Counted from the first letter of the stretch, positions 19,346 through 29,700 are shown. The stretch: 64,000 bases of DNA from MRBY01 sp943371005 (GCA_943371005.1 CALRTB020000005.1:124001-188000), one strand, 5' to 3'. Notes: generated by a model from the sequence alone, not told the origin. Made by a program: numbers and translations.

Positions 19346-20377
19346 TTAAAGAAATGTTGTCAGTATTTCCTGATGGGTCTGGACTTGGGACTGGATGCTT
19401 TGCTGCTGGGCTGGAGTCAGCGGCCGTTGGTTCTGGAAAGCCGTTGTCCATTGCGCCGTAATTGCAGCGGCATCACGGGGAAACTGTTCGAGATCGAGAC
19501 CAGGAATGCCGCATTGTTGTTGCAACTGGGTGACCTTGGGATCGTAGCTAAGGGCAAAGCAGGGACAATCTGCGGCGGCAAGGATCAGGCTATGGAGACG
19601 CATCCCAATCAGAAAATCCACCTGGGCAAAGAGGCTTTTGTACTGCTGGGGCTGAATCGGGGCAATAATTGCCTTGGGTTCTGCCAATTCATCGTAAAGT
19701 TGCTGGGCGATCGCCGCGTCCTGACTTTTTTGAAACGGCACAAGAATAATGCTTGCCTGGTTTTGCTGCTGGAATTGCTTTAGGGCTTCTACGAGAACGG
19801 CGATTTTGGGGGGAGTTAAAGTGCGGTGGGAACGCAGATTAACGGCGATTCTAGGCTGGGGCAGATCAGGCATTTCTGTGAAGGATTGCGCCGCTAAAGC
19901 CCACACAGGATCCGGGGCGAGAACATGGGGAATCTGCCAATTTTTTAACAAGTTTGCTGAGGCTTCATCCCGCACGGTGATCCCTGTACAACCCCGCAGA
20001 ACAAAGCGAGTGATGTGATTCGCCAAACTAGACTGCAACGGGCCGATACCCTGGGCCCAGGCGACGGTTTTCTTGCCTAGGAGTTGCGCCCATTTCATCA
20101 AGCCAGCGTAATACAACAAGCTGCCGAGACTCGTGACATCCTGCAATAAACTGCCGCCCCCAAAGATAAAACCATCTGCTTTGGCGATCGCCTTGAGGGT
20201 CGCCCAGGATTTATGGGGAATTGCCGTCACACCATAGGCTTGGGCCGTGGCGGTGGGATTGTGGGAGAGAACAATAGGCTTTACCCCAGGGGGCAACATC
20301 TGCAAGAGGGTCAACAGTAGGGCTTCGTCCCCCGCATTGCCCTGGCCATAATAGCCACAAAAAACAACGTTTGGCAT
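19346..20377 (-). CDS. csaB: CsaB-like polysaccharide pyruvyl transferase
   Basis: A 343-residue protein of the polysaccharide pyruvyl transferase family. It begins MPNVVFCGYYGQGNAGDEA (residues 1-19), with the glycine-rich GNxGDEA signature, then FGGGSLLQD (about 73-81), AQGIGPL and, in the second half, IGMRLHSLILAA (about 257-268). CsaB adds pyruvate ketals to cell-wall polysaccharide so that S-layer proteins can bind. Cyanobacterial members are common but seldom tested. ATG 20377 was chosen because the family begins here; the TTG at 20398 is an upstream alternative. It follows glycerate kinase by 26 bp. Confidence 0.85.
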   Translation of the reverse strand: MPNVVFCGYYGQGNAGDEALLLTLLQMLPPGVKPIVLSHNPTATAQAYGVTAIPHKSWATLKAIAKADGFIFGGGSLLQDVTSLGSLLYYAGLMKWAQLLGKKTVAWAQGIGPLQSSLANHITRFVLRGCTGITVRDEASANLLKNWQIPHVLAPDPVWALAAQSFTEMPDLPQPRIAVNLRSHRTLTPPKIAVLVEALKQFQQQNQASIILVPFQKSQDAAIAQQLYDELAEPKAIIAPIQPQQYKSLFAQVDFLIGMRLHSLILAAADCPCFALSYDPKVTQLQQQCGIPGLDLEQFPRDAAAITAQWTTAFQNQRPLTPAQQQSIQSQVQTHQEILTTFL

Positions 20378-20403
20378 CGTGCAATCCACAAAAAACAAGC
20401 CTA

Positions 20404-21462
20404 TTATGCCGGATCCTGGGGGCGATAGATTTTGTTGGGGCGATGGGCAGCATCAATTTCAATGACGAAATCTGTCCAATGGGGATTTTGGGTGAGGGGC
20501 TGAATAAAAAGTTCTGGGTGGAGCGATCGCCAAAAATAATCCACAAACTGATCAATTTCTGCATCACTCATGCCCGTTTTACCCTGGGCGATCATCTGGT
20601 GTTCTGCATCCTTGCGCCACTGTTTGCTCAGGCGATAATCTGCGGGGGACAGCACCAACAACCGATCTAGCTTTTCCCACAGGGGAACATACGCCGCTAA
20701 AGCCTCGTTAATACTGCGCGCAAAAAGGCGATCGCCTTCAGTTGCAATCGGTTCTGGGGCTGTTTCAAAAACTTCTGGGGCAACGGGCCGACAACCCACA
20801 AACCACCCTTCAAAAAGCACAATTTCTACCGGATCAATCCACTCCGGTTCAAGGCGATCGCCTGCGCCCTGGTGCAAAGACTTATCGAAGCGGGGAACGG
20901 CGATTTTATCCCCTAGGTTGGCCCGTCGCAGTTGTGTTAAAACCCCTAGGCCGAGGTCTACATCGTGGGTACCGGGGGGACCGCGCCAAATCAGGTCTGG
21001 TTGGGTTTTCAGTAAATCCTGGCGGGCGGCATAGGTTTTGTAAAGGTCATCAATGGAAATCGCTACACAGGGATATTGCCAACGCGTCAGAATCGTCTGT
21101 AGCACCCGACAGAGGGTCGTTTTACCAGTGCCTTGGCCGCCGAGGATGCCATAAATTAGCGGTTGATCCTGCTGTTGGCGGGCGGTACGAATTTGTTGGG
21201 CTAGGGGCAGCCACAGTTCCCAGAGGGTTTTGAGAATTGCACCTTGATCGTGAAATTGGAGAGTCTCACAGAGCTGAAGAATGTCCGGGGCGATCGCCAA
21301 AAAATCCTTAGCCCGGTGGGTAATGCCTGCCAGACTCAGATCATAGTCGAGGGCTTCAGCTTGGGTTGGATCCGCTTGGGCTTGTGCCAGCAAGTAGGGA
21401 AAGTCTGCCGCTTGGGGTTTCTGTGCCGTGAGCCAATTATTTAAGATCGTTTCCAGTTGCAT
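20404..21462 (-). CDS. D-glycerate 3-kinase, plant type (GLYK)
   Basis: A 352-residue P-loop kinase. GILGGQGTGKTT (residues 105-116) is the Walker A, SIDDLYKTYAAR the phosphoribulokinase/uridine kinase-like segment, and WRGPPGTHDVDLG and FDKSLHQGAGDR are typical of the GLYK family shared with plants. It converts D-glycerate to 3-phosphoglycerate, the last step of photorespiration. The glycolate dehydrogenase subunit GlcD at the right end of this window catalyses the first committed step of the same pathway. It probably forms an operon with csaB (26 bp apart). Confidence 0.88.
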   Translation of the reverse strand: MQLETILNNWLTAQKPQAADFPYLLAQAQADPTQAEALDYDLSLAGITHRAKDFLAIAPDILQLCETLQFHDQGAILKTLWELWLPLAQQIRTARQQQDQPLIYGILGGQGTGKTTLCRVLQTILTRWQYPCVAISIDDLYKTYAARQDLLKTQPDLIWRGPPGTHDVDLGLGVLTQLRRANLGDKIAVPRFDKSLHQGAGDRLEPEWIDPVEIVLFEGWFVGCRPVAPEVFETAPEPIATEGDRLFARSINEALAAYVPLWEKLDRLLVLSPADYRLSKQWRKDAEHQMIAQGKTGMSDAEIDQFVDYFWRSLHPELFIQPLTQNPHWTDFVIEIDAAHRPNKIYRPQDPA

Positions 21463-21555
21463 GATGAAACTATGCCCATGTCCCTGCCATTACTTGGCTT
21501 TAGGGTAAACCCAAATTCCTAAAACCGGATCGAAAAGTTGGCTCGCTTTGACACT

Positions 21556-21997
21556 TCAATCTTGCAAATTTTCCAAATCAGCTAAATCTTGCCATCGACC
21601 CGAAGCACGTTTATTTAACCGCAAACTTTCTAAATCAATAAAATAGACAACAATCCCTTCAATTTCAACTGGCACTCGCAGGTCATAGCAATCTGCAAAT
21701 TGAATCCCGTCTACGGAAGTTAGTAAATCAATACGACTCGGCGGATATCCCAACTGAATAACTTGATTGGCAGTTGCAAAATCCTCTGTCCGCAAGTCAA
21801 GATCACCAAAACCAAAATCCCGTAGCGCTTGCATGACTTTCTCACCATTTACCTGGGAAGCCTCAAGCCAAATTATCGATGTCTTTTGTATAACGGGGAT
21901 AGCCATAAAACGCTAAAACATAGCCCCCAACAACTAAATAACGAACCTGATTAGCGTTGAGAAACTGTATAAATTCTTTGAAATCTTGGTTCAGCAT
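21556..21997 (-). pseudogene. Nucleotidyltransferase (MNT/AbiEii-like), broken by a +1 frameshift
   Basis: The reading starts at ATG 21997 with a nucleotidyltransferase N-terminus: VRYLVVGGYVLAFYGYPRYT then KDID. Immediately after GACATCGAT an extra A shifts the frame and gives a stop (NLA*). Removing that base at about 21872-21876 restores DIDIWLEASQVNG and an open frame to 21556, giving a 146-residue protein of normal length, with RIDLLTSVDGIQFADCY and DLESLRLNKRASGRWQDLADLENL at the C-terminus. These are the GG...DID metal-site motifs of the minimal nucleotidyltransferase superfamily, which includes antitoxins and AbiEii toxins. It overlaps the small gene upstream by 47 bp. A sequencing error or programmed frameshift would also explain it. 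Confidence 0.8.
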
Positions 21998-22157
21998 TGT
22001 ATTGCCATTGATGGTACTCTCGGCGGATATTTTCTAAGGCTGCTAATCGTTCTATGTAAGATTTTGTCAGCCAAAATTGCCGATCACTTTTTCTTTTATA
22101 TAAAGATACTTTGTTAATGACTTTTTCCATATTATTTGTCACCATATTATTTGTCAT
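21951..22157 (-). CDS. Small partner protein of the nucleotidyltransferase
   Basis: A 68-residue basic, helical protein (59 if it starts at ATG 22130). Its C-terminal half, SYIERLAALENIRREYHQW then EPRFQRIY, matches a pattern I know from cyanobacterial small proteins encoded just before nucleotidyltransferase genes. The 5' end contains a 15-bp tandem duplication (ACAAATAATATGGTG twice, nearly exact), giving three possible starts (22157, 22145, 22130). None has a clear ribosome site. The 47-bp overlap with the frameshifted gene suggests translational coupling and a two-gene toxin-antitoxin-like unit (inference). Confidence 0.6.
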   Translation of the reverse strand: MTNNMVTNNMEKVINKVSLYKRKSDRQFWLTKSYIERLAALENIRREYHQWQYNAEPRFQRIYTVSQR

Positions 22158-22284
22158 AATTTCAAGTTATTTTAATTTTAACTTGCGGCAATCTGGTTCA
22201 GCGATCGCCAAATAATTCTATGATGATCGCCCCACGACAACTCGATATCATAGAAAATGGGTTCTACAAATTTTTTTGCTGCCG

Positions 22285-23640
22285 ATGGATAGTCAACAAC
22301 AAGAAAGGCACTTCACCCTGGCGCGGGCCAGTCTCCAGCAAGCCCTCGCTTGGTATGGCAACACCCGCCGCCATTGGCACTATCCCCCCGACCCGGCATT
22401 AAAAGCAGCCGTGCGGCCCGAATTGCAACAACTCCAAACGGCGATCGCCAAACTGGATCAAAATCTATTGCGTATTGCCACCTTTGGCCTGGTTAGTCGT
22501 GGCAAGTCAGCGGTAATCAATGCCCTCATTGGCGAAAAAATGCTCGAAACTGGCCCCCTCCATGGGGTGACTCAATATCCAAGGGCGGTGCGTTGGCCCC
22601 TCACAACGGAAAAACTAAAAATTGAATTAGTTGATACCCCAGGCCTCGATGAAATTGCCGGGGAAGCCCGCACAAAAATGGCGGCAGAAGTCGCGGCAAA
22701 CTCCGATTTGATTCTGTTTATCATTGCCGGGGATATTACCCGCACCGAGTACGAATCTCTCTACGAACTGCGCCAACAGCACAAACCGCTGCTGGTAGTG
22801 TTTAACAAAATTGATCTTTATCCTGACTGCGATCGCCAAAGCATTTTCCAGCAACTCCAACAACTGAGCCAAGAGTCAACGGGCACCCAGTTTCCCCTCA
22901 GTCCCGAAGAAATCGTCATGGTTGCCGCTGAACCCCAACCCCTCGCCGTCCGCATCGAACATCCCGATGGCCGCATTGAAGAAGCCTGGGAAACCCCCGA
23001 CGCCCAGATTGATCCCCTGCGAGAAAAGATTTTTACGATCCTCAGCCGCGAAGGGAAATCTTTGATGGCTGTCCACGCCCTTGTCCAGGCACGTCAACTA
23101 CAAACGGCGATCGCCCAAAAAACCCTGTCCCATCGCCAAACCGAAGCCGAAGAATTGATCTGGAACTATGCCAAATCTAAAGGTGCGGCGATCGCCCTGA
23201 ATCCCATTGGTTTTTTGGATATCCTTGGGGGGACCTTTGCTGATTTAGCCTTGATTCGTGCCTTGGCCCGCTTATATGGATTGCCCATGACGAGTTACGA
23301 AGCGGCCAAACTCTGGCGTAATATCCTCATCAGTGCGGGAATTTTGTTTGTGGCGGAACTAGGTAGTGGCGTCTTTTTGGGTCTAGGAAAAACGGCCCTC
23401 AGTTTTGAATCTTTAACCAATCCAAGCACCCTTGGTCTCTACGGTACCGCTGCCCTTGCCCAGGGAGGCATCGCCGCCTATGGTAGCTACGTGATCGGGA
23501 AAGTGACCCAGACTTATCTGCAAAATGGGTGCAGTTGGGGGAATCTGGGGGCGAGTACAACTATTAAAGAAATCTTGGCCCAGTGCGATCGCCAAACCCT
23601 GCTGTACCGACTACAAACGGAGATGCCCCGCGTCGCCTAG
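22285..23640 (+). CDS. Dynamin/Era-like GTPase with membrane C-terminal region (DUF697-like)
   Basis: A 451-residue protein. The G domain has G1 GLVSRGKS (68-75), G3 DTPG (117-120) and G4 NKID (174-177). The C-terminal 160 residues hold hydrophobic segments (about 300-330 LNPIGFLDILGGTFADL, 350-370 and 390-415 TAALAQGGIAAYGSYVIG) of the DUF697 type, which put such GTPases at membranes. The function is unknown in cyanobacteria. ATG 22285 was chosen over TTG 22276. The stop TAG overlaps, base for base, the stop of the convergent thiD within the palindrome CCTAGG. Confidence 0.8.
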   Translation: MDSQQQERHFTLARASLQQALAWYGNTRRHWHYPPDPALKAAVRPELQQLQTAIAKLDQNLLRIATFGLVSRGKSAVINALIGEKMLETGPLHGVTQYPRAVRWPLTTEKLKIELVDTPGLDEIAGEARTKMAAEVAANSDLILFIIAGDITRTEYESLYELRQQHKPLLVVFNKIDLYPDCDRQSIFQQLQQLSQESTGTQFPLSPEEIVMVAAEPQPLAVRIEHPDGRIEEAWETPDAQIDPLREKIFTILSREGKSLMAVHALVQARQLQTAIAQKTLSHRQTEAEELIWNYAKSKGAAIALNPIGFLDILGGTFADLALIRALARLYGLPMTSYEAAKLWRNILISAGILFVAELGSGVFLGLGKTALSFESLTNPSTLGLYGTAALAQGGIAAYGSYVIGKVTQTYLQNGCSWGNLGASTTIKEILAQCDRQTLLYRLQTEMPRVA

Positions 23641-24440
23641 GACAACAAGGGGTAAAAATGGCCCACTGGCCCCGTCCCTTGACCAATGGCAAGGCTAAAT
23701 TTTAAGGCTTCTGTGACGTAATTTTTTGCATTTTTGACGGCCTGGAATGGCGTATCCCCTAGAGCCAATCGAGCGGCGATCGCTGCCGAAAGGGTACAAC
23801 CGGTGCCGTGGGTGTGGGGCGTTTGGATGCATTCTGTTTTTAGGATTTCGAGCCGTTCGCCATCAAACCACACATCAACCCCTTGCAATGTCCCGGTCAT
23901 CGCTCCCCCTTTGACGAGTACCGCCTGACAACCGAGCTGGTAAATTTTCTGGGCGGCCTGTTCCATGGTGGCGAGATCTGTAATTGTCAGACCGCTGAGA
24001 ATCTCTGCCTCGTAACGGTTTGGCGTGAGGATCTGCGCGAGGGGGATTAATCGCTTTTGCAAAAAGGCGATCGCCCCATCGTCGATGAGCTGTACCCCTG
24101 TGCGGGAAACCATTACCGGATCCAAAACCCAGTTGGGAAGTCTGCCTATTTCTGCCGCCTCCAAGACCGCTTCCATGATGTCTTCGTTCAAGAGCATCCC
24201 TGTTTTCACCGCTTGAACACCGATATCCCCGACCACCGCCTCAATTTGAGCGGTCACCATGGCCGAATTCAGGGCCACCACATCGGTGACGCCAACGGTA
24301 TTTTGGGCCGTGACACAGGTGATCGCACTGGTACCGTGGACGCCATGGAAGGCAAAGGTTTTGAGATCTGCTTGGATACCTGCCCCACCGCCACTATCGG
24401 AGCCTGCGATGGTTAAGGCGATCGCCGGAGTTATCACCAT
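23637..24440 (-). CDS. thiD: Hydroxymethylpyrimidine/phosphomethylpyrimidine kinase
   Basis: A 267-residue ribokinase-fold enzyme that phosphorylates HMP and HMP-P in thiamine synthesis. Markers are IAGSDSGGGAGIQADLKTF (residues 11-29), the substrate pocket region, DPVMVSRTG (about 107-115), LTPNRYEAEIL and the anion-hole motif HGTGCTLSAAIAA (about 211-223). The start lies only 4 bp after the ftsZ stop, so the two are almost certainly co-transcribed (ftsQ-ftsZ-thiD order). Confidence 0.95.
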   Translation of the reverse strand: MVITPAIALTIAGSDSGGGAGIQADLKTFAFHGVHGTSAITCVTAQNTVGVTDVVALNSAMVTAQIEAVVGDIGVQAVKTGMLLNEDIMEAVLEAAEIGRLPNWVLDPVMVSRTGVQLIDDGAIAFLQKRLIPLAQILTPNRYEAEILSGLTITDLATMEQAAQKIYQLGCQAVLVKGGAMTGTLQGVDVWFDGERLEILKTECIQTPHTHGTGCTLSAAIAARLALGDTPFQAVKNAKNYVTEALKFSLAIGQGTGPVGHFYPLLS

Positions 24441-24444
24441 CGAC

Positions 24445-25698
24445 CTACTGCTTAGAACGATTAGAACGGCGCATCAAAAAATCGGGAATATCAGGAAAAC
24501 CTGTCCGGGGCGCGGGGGGCTGCTGAGCCTGGGGTGGGGCAGCCGGTCGGGGTCTAGGGGCCTCCGGCACCGGTGGAGCCTGGGAAAGATCCGGTTGGGG
24601 AACCGCCTGCATCCGGCGCTGTTGGGGTAAAGGCTGGGGCGTTTCTGCGGGCTGGGACTCCGCGGCAAACCCAGTGGCAATAACCGTAATTTTGATTTCC
24701 CCTTGGAGATGTTCATCGATCACCGCCCCAAAAATAATATTGGCATTGGGATCGACCACTTCATAAACGGCCTCTGCGGCATCATTGACTTCATGCAGGG
24801 TCAGATCGTGGCCTCCAGTAATATTTAGGACAACCCCTTGGGCTCCCTCAATGGACGACTCCATCAATGGCGAAGAAATAGCCATTAAGGCGGCTTCCCG
24901 TGCCCTAGATTTACCGGAACCGATACCAATCCCCATCAGGGCAGAACCCGCATCGGCCATCACCGCCCGCACGTCGGCAAAGTCCACATTCACCAGACCA
25001 GAGATGGTAATAATATCGGAAATCCCCTGCACCCCTTGGCGAAGCACTTCATCGGCAGCGCGCAGGGCTTCGGACATCGAGGTTTCCTGGGGGATCATAT
25101 CCAGGAGCTTTGTATTGGGGATGACCAAGAGGGTATCGACGCGGCTCTGGAGTTCTTTGATGCCTTCTTCGGCTTGGTTCGAGCGGCGGCGTCCTTCAAA
25201 TTTAAAGGGTCGGGTCACCACAGCAACGGTGAGACAACCTAAATCCTTGGCCACTTCGGCAACGATGGGGGCAGCGCCAGTGCCGGTACCGCCTCCCATA
25301 CCAGCGGTAATAAAGACGAGATCCGCGCCTTCGAGGGCTTGGGCAATTTCATCACGAGATTCTTCGGCAGCTTTGCGACCAATGGCTGAATTACCACCCG
25401 CACCGAGGCCCCGGGTGATTTTTTGACCAATTTGCAGGCGCTTTTTGGCTTTGGAGTTGGTCAGGGCCTGGGCATCGGTATTGATCGCCCAAAAGTCGAT
25501 ACTCGACATGCCCCCTTCAATCATCCGATTCACCGCATTACAGCCACCACCACCCACACCGATGACTTTAATCTGAGCAACGCTGCTGGGCATGATCGGA
25601 AATTGCGACGCGGTTTCTTCGGCGCTGGCGGCATGGTTTCCAGTCGCATCAAAGGAAGCATTATGGGGTTGGAATAGATGGTTTTGGCTCACGGTCAC
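24445..25698 (-). CDS. ftsZ: Cell division GTPase FtsZ
   Basis: A 417-residue tubulin homologue that forms the division ring. After a 42-residue N-terminal extension of the kind seen in cyanobacteria, the core begins with KVIGVGGGGCNAVNRM. The tubulin signature GGGTGTGAAP is at 135-144, followed by the T7 loop NVDFADV. A proline- and glutamine-rich linker (about 350-400) leads to the conserved terminal peptide (FPDIPDFLMRR), which binds partners such as SepF. The start is a GTG at 25698 (a second GTG is two codons on), and no clear ribosome site precedes it. It lies 154 bp behind ftsQ and 4 bp before thiD. Confidence 0.97.
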   Translation of the reverse strand: MTVSQNHLFQPHNASFDATGNHAASAEETASQFPIMPSSVAQIKVIGVGGGGCNAVNRMIEGGMSSIDFWAINTDAQALTNSKAKKRLQIGQKITRGLGAGGNSAIGRKAAEESRDEIAQALEGADLVFITAGMGGGTGTGAAPIVAEVAKDLGCLTVAVVTRPFKFEGRRRSNQAEEGIKELQSRVDTLLVIPNTKLLDMIPQETSMSEALRAADEVLRQGVQGISDIITISGLVNVDFADVRAVMADAGSALMGIGIGSGKSRAREAALMAISSPLMESSIEGAQGVVLNITGGHDLTLHEVNDAAEAVYEVVDPNANIIFGAVIDEHLQGEIKITVIATGFAAESQPAETPQPLPQQRRMQAVPQPDLSQAPPVPEAPRPRPAAPPQAQQPPAPRTGFPDIPDFLMRRSNRSKQ

Positions 25699-25852
25699 AA
25701 GAAGAAGTGTGATGGATATGGATATTTAAGTTTAGTCGTTTAACGGAATTTATTAAGTATCTTTTGGGAGAAATTTCTTAGATCATAAGACCTTCAAGCT
25801 TTTTTAGACTGCCAGGTTTTGGGAAATGTTGCTGTTACAGGGGCATCATTTT

Positions 25853-26701
25853 TTAGGTTTGGGGTGTTTCGGGCTGGGGATCTGGGGGAACGATTGGTTT
25901 ATTGCTCTGGATAATGGGCTCGTCGGGATTTTGCAGATCGATGTATTGGATATCCTGGGCGGGAATGGTTTTGCCGAGGGTTTGTTGGAGTTTGGCGATC
26001 GCCTCTAATTGTGCTTCGAGTTGTGTGAGGTCTGGCCCCAGGTGAAACGTACCAAGTTCGGTGTTCAAAATCAAATTGTTAGAGTCTCGCCAGTTGATGC
26101 TCAAAATTTCTACAGGCGATCGCCCCAGGGTGCGATAGAGTTCGGGCCAGAGGGGCAGTTGTAGTTCCCGAATTCCGGTCACTTCTAAGGTCGGTAGTGG
26201 CTGATATTCACTGAGAGGTGCGTAGACGGCGGCAGGAAACCACTTCCCTTCGGCGTCTAGGTATCCCGGTTCGAGGGGACGTTGTCCTTGGCTGGATATG
26301 GGGGTTTGGGAGCGGGCGACGGGATAGCGCTCTTGGACTTGGATCGCCAGGCTAGGAGGCACTAGACGACGGGAAACCAGGGCTTCGGCGATCGCCCCTT
26401 GGGCTTCAATGGCCTGTTCTAATTCCTGGGGTTTTAGGGTTAGGATCGGCTGGGGATAGGTAAGGGGGATCAGGGGACGAATCCGCGCTGCAGGGAGGAC
26501 TTGATTTCCTTCAATGGTAATTTGGGCGGCACTTTTGATAATCCAATCGGGTCGGTCTAATACCCAAAATGCCCCATAGGCCAATCCGATCAGGGCCAGC
26601 GATCTCCACAAACCCTGGAACCAGCGGAGGGTGCGCTGTCGTTGTTTTTGCTTCCGTTGTTCCCGGAGCTGCTCCCGTGTTGCCATGGTGATTTCTGTCA
26701 T
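25853..26701 (-). CDS. ftsQ: Cell division protein FtsQ/DivIB-like
   Basis: A 282-residue bitopic membrane protein. A basic cytoplasmic N-terminus (REQLREQRKQKQRQRTLRW) leads into one membrane segment (about 31-49, SLALIGLAYGAFWVLD). A periplasmic POTRA-like domain (SAAQITIEGNQVLPAARI, residues about 57-74) and the FtsQ beta domain (PTLEVTG to TFHLGPD) follow. The end is proline-rich (PPDPQPETPQT). FtsQ links early and late divisome parts. Start codon choice is uncertain: ATG 26701 is used here, with GTG 26722 and ATG 26686 also in frame. It is upstream of ftsZ in the same direction. Confidence 0.85.
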   Translation of the reverse strand: MTEITMATREQLREQRKQKQRQRTLRWFQGLWRSLALIGLAYGAFWVLDRPDWIIKSAAQITIEGNQVLPAARIRPLIPLTYPQPILTLKPQELEQAIEAQGAIAEALVSRRLVPPSLAIQVQERYPVARSQTPISSQGQRPLEPGYLDAEGKWFPAAVYAPLSEYQPLPTLEVTGIRELQLPLWPELYRTLGRSPVEILSINWRDSNNLILNTELGTFHLGPDLTQLEAQLEAIAKLQQTLGKTIPAQDIQYIDLQNPDEPIIQSNKPIVPPDPQPETPQT

Positions 26702-26782
26702 GGGTGACGCTAAAACCGACACAATGTATGACTATCTTACTGAAGTTAGTTCTCTTTCCTTGAAATTACCCTTGGATTTGCC

Positions 26783-29700
26783 ATGATCAATCGCCCTGGC
26801 CTGCCATTTCCCACGTTTCACCCCGTTGTGCAGCGGTTGACCGATCGATTATGGTCTTCTTCCCGTAATGGTAATCAGCCAAGACTTTATTGCGTGCGTT
26901 GCGACTACCAAGCCCAGGAACAGGCACTTTTGGCACAACTCCAGGGCGACCTAAAATTGCGATGGCACCAGGTCTTTTTTCAGTTTACGGCGGCATATTA
27001 CAGTGACCTGGCGTTGGCAGATTTAAACGGAAAAGCGAAGGGGCTACTTTGTCTTTGGCTAGCACCCCAGGCTCAGGATCTAGAGGAGATTCTGAACCTG
27101 TTGGCAGCAACCCTAATTAATCTTGGTATCCAGCCGTCCCACATCAATGGGGCCATTGTTTTTGGGTTAACCCCAGCCGTTAAATTAACTGCGGCGACCT
27201 TTCAACAACACCAAATTCCCCCCTGGATCGTGGTGCTACCCACAGCAGATTATCAACAACGGCAAATTCCTGATGGGCTGGCAACCGCAACGGATTTGGG
27301 GGAAATCACTGGGTCTCCCCAGACCCTCAATGATTTTTGGCAACGTACAGAACAAGACTACTTTCAAAAACTAGTAGCCACTGGCCCCCTAACTTTTCCC
27401 GATCATCGCTGCTGGGATTTAGCCCCCGATCAACGCCGTTATCAAGACTTAGATTTAGCCACCAAGACCTTGGGTGAGGGGACCGGTTTGCTCTGTTTTA
27501 TCCGCGGCCGGCAGGCCCACCAAGATCAGCAATGGCAAACAGCCCAGCAAGCCTATCAGGAGAGTTTGCGCCACTATTGCCGTGGGGAACAGGGGATCGA
27601 TTGGCTCAAGGTGCTGCGGGACAACCCAAATTCCCCTTTACTGGAGCAGTTATCACTTTCCCAGGGTCAACGACTGGCCATGATCTTATTTCATTTGGGC
27701 TTACTCCTGGGCGATCGCCCCCAGCATTACCAAGCCCCCAGTCCGGAAGGAGAACAGGCCCTCCAGTATCTCCGTCTGAGCCGTTGCCTCTGGGAACGAC
27801 AAGAACAATGGGCCTGGGTTAGCCAACTGAGTTTATTGATTGGCGTATTTTTACAGCAGTGGCAGCGCGGGCTAGCCCTAGGGGATTTAGCTTGGTCACT
27901 CCTCAAGGGCGTCCAGGAACCTTGGCCACCCGATCTTCTGGCCCAACATTATGGTCTGATGGCGGCGATCGCCCTTCAAGAACAACAGTGGCATAAGGCC
28001 CAAACTCTTGCTCAAACGGCCCTAGAACATTGCCAAGCTTTAGATGAACCGCCTCCGGTGGTCGTCATGGCCTGGAGTACGCTCATTTTCGCCCGGGCCA
28101 GCCAATCTCTTGGTCAAGTTGCCCAGGCGATCGCCGCCCTCGAAGAAATCTTGATCCCCATCCGCAGCCAACTCACGACGCCCGAGACAGCGCCTATTCC
28201 CTGGGGTTACTGGCAACAACAACTCTATGATCAGATTTTTGCTTGTCTGGGTGATCTTTACCAACAGACCAAAGACTACCGCCAGGCCTTTGACCTTGCC
28301 TGGGAACGCCAACAATACGAACAGAGCTGGGGGTGGCGGCCCTTTGTGGGGACTCAACCCCTACCAGATCAGCGGCGATGTAACCTGTATTCATCCCCTG
28401 AGCCTCTCAGTCTGGTGATGATCCGGGGTTCCCAACGGGATCGGGATCTCCAGGCCTTGATCACCCGCTTGCAGCGCCCCCAGTCCAACCTGATTTTGCT
28501 CCATGGGGCCACCGCCGTGGGAAAAACCTCTCTCCTCCGGGCGGGGCTGATTCCTAAGCTCCAAAGCCAGCCTCTAAATGGGCGGCCGGTGCGGGTTATT
28601 TATTTTAAAAATTATGGCCAGTGGGGCCACCGCCTGGTACAACAACTCCATGGCGATCGCCCTTTTTGTCCTTGGCCAAATCCCCCCAGCTTAGATCCCC
28701 TCGTTCACCTCCAACAGCAACAAGATTTTGCACCTTTGACGGTGTTGATCTTCGATCAATTTGAGCAGTTTTTCTTGCAATATCCCCACCCCGAAGAACG
28801 TCAGGATTTTTTGCGCTTTTTGGCCCAGAGTCTCCAACTACCAACGGTGAAAGTGATCTTGTCCTGTCGTAACGAAGCCCTTGCCCCCCTTTTGGATTGG
28901 GAAATCGAGGCGGAGCTGGGGGAGGTAAACCAAAATCTTTTTGACCATCGTCTGCGCCATCGCCTGGGAAATCTCCGGCCGGATGCGGCGATCGCCCTTT
29001 TAGAACAGGTAGCAGCCTGGGCCAAACTCCCCTTAGAAACAGCGTTAATGCAGCAATTGATCCAGGATTTGCAGGATAGCCATGGAGAAATTCGCCCCCT
29101 CGAACTCCAGGTCATTGGCGCCCAACTGCACCAGGATCATCTCTATACCCAGGAGGAGTATTTAAGTTTGGGTTTTCCGCCTAAATTGCTGCTGTTGGAG
29201 CGATCGCTGCTGGGGATTATTCGATACTGCGGTGATGAAAATCGTGATTTGGCCTGGCAATTTCTCCATTACTTTACAGATCTGCGCCACAGCCAACTGG
29301 TGCTCACTAAGGCGGATATTCTCCAACTGGGTCGTCAATTCCTCGGCGATCGCCGCCTGGGGGAAGAAAAAGCAGAACTCATTTTGCATATTTTTAAAAC
29401 AACAGGGCTAATTCGCTACCAACTCTATGGCGGCCAAGAGTCCTACCAACTGGCCCGGTCCGATCTCGTTGAACCCATCCGGCACCACTACCAAGCCTTT
29501 CAGTCCCAACAATGGCTCCAGCGCATCACTGGCCGGGAACGGGAAATGCTCTGGCGGCGTTGGTGGAAGGTTTCTGTGGGCACTGTTTGGCGCTTGGGGC
29601 TGGTGGCGATCGCCTTGGGGTTTGGTCTACGCTGGGTGGAACTGCAACGGTACCAACGCTGGCAAGGGGCGCAAAACACCATTTTGATGAAATTGGCTGA

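Noticed and set aside
24785..25426. A 213-codon frame antisense to ftsZ
   Set aside because: Shadow of ftsZ with highly repetitive Arg/Ser content, no independent support.
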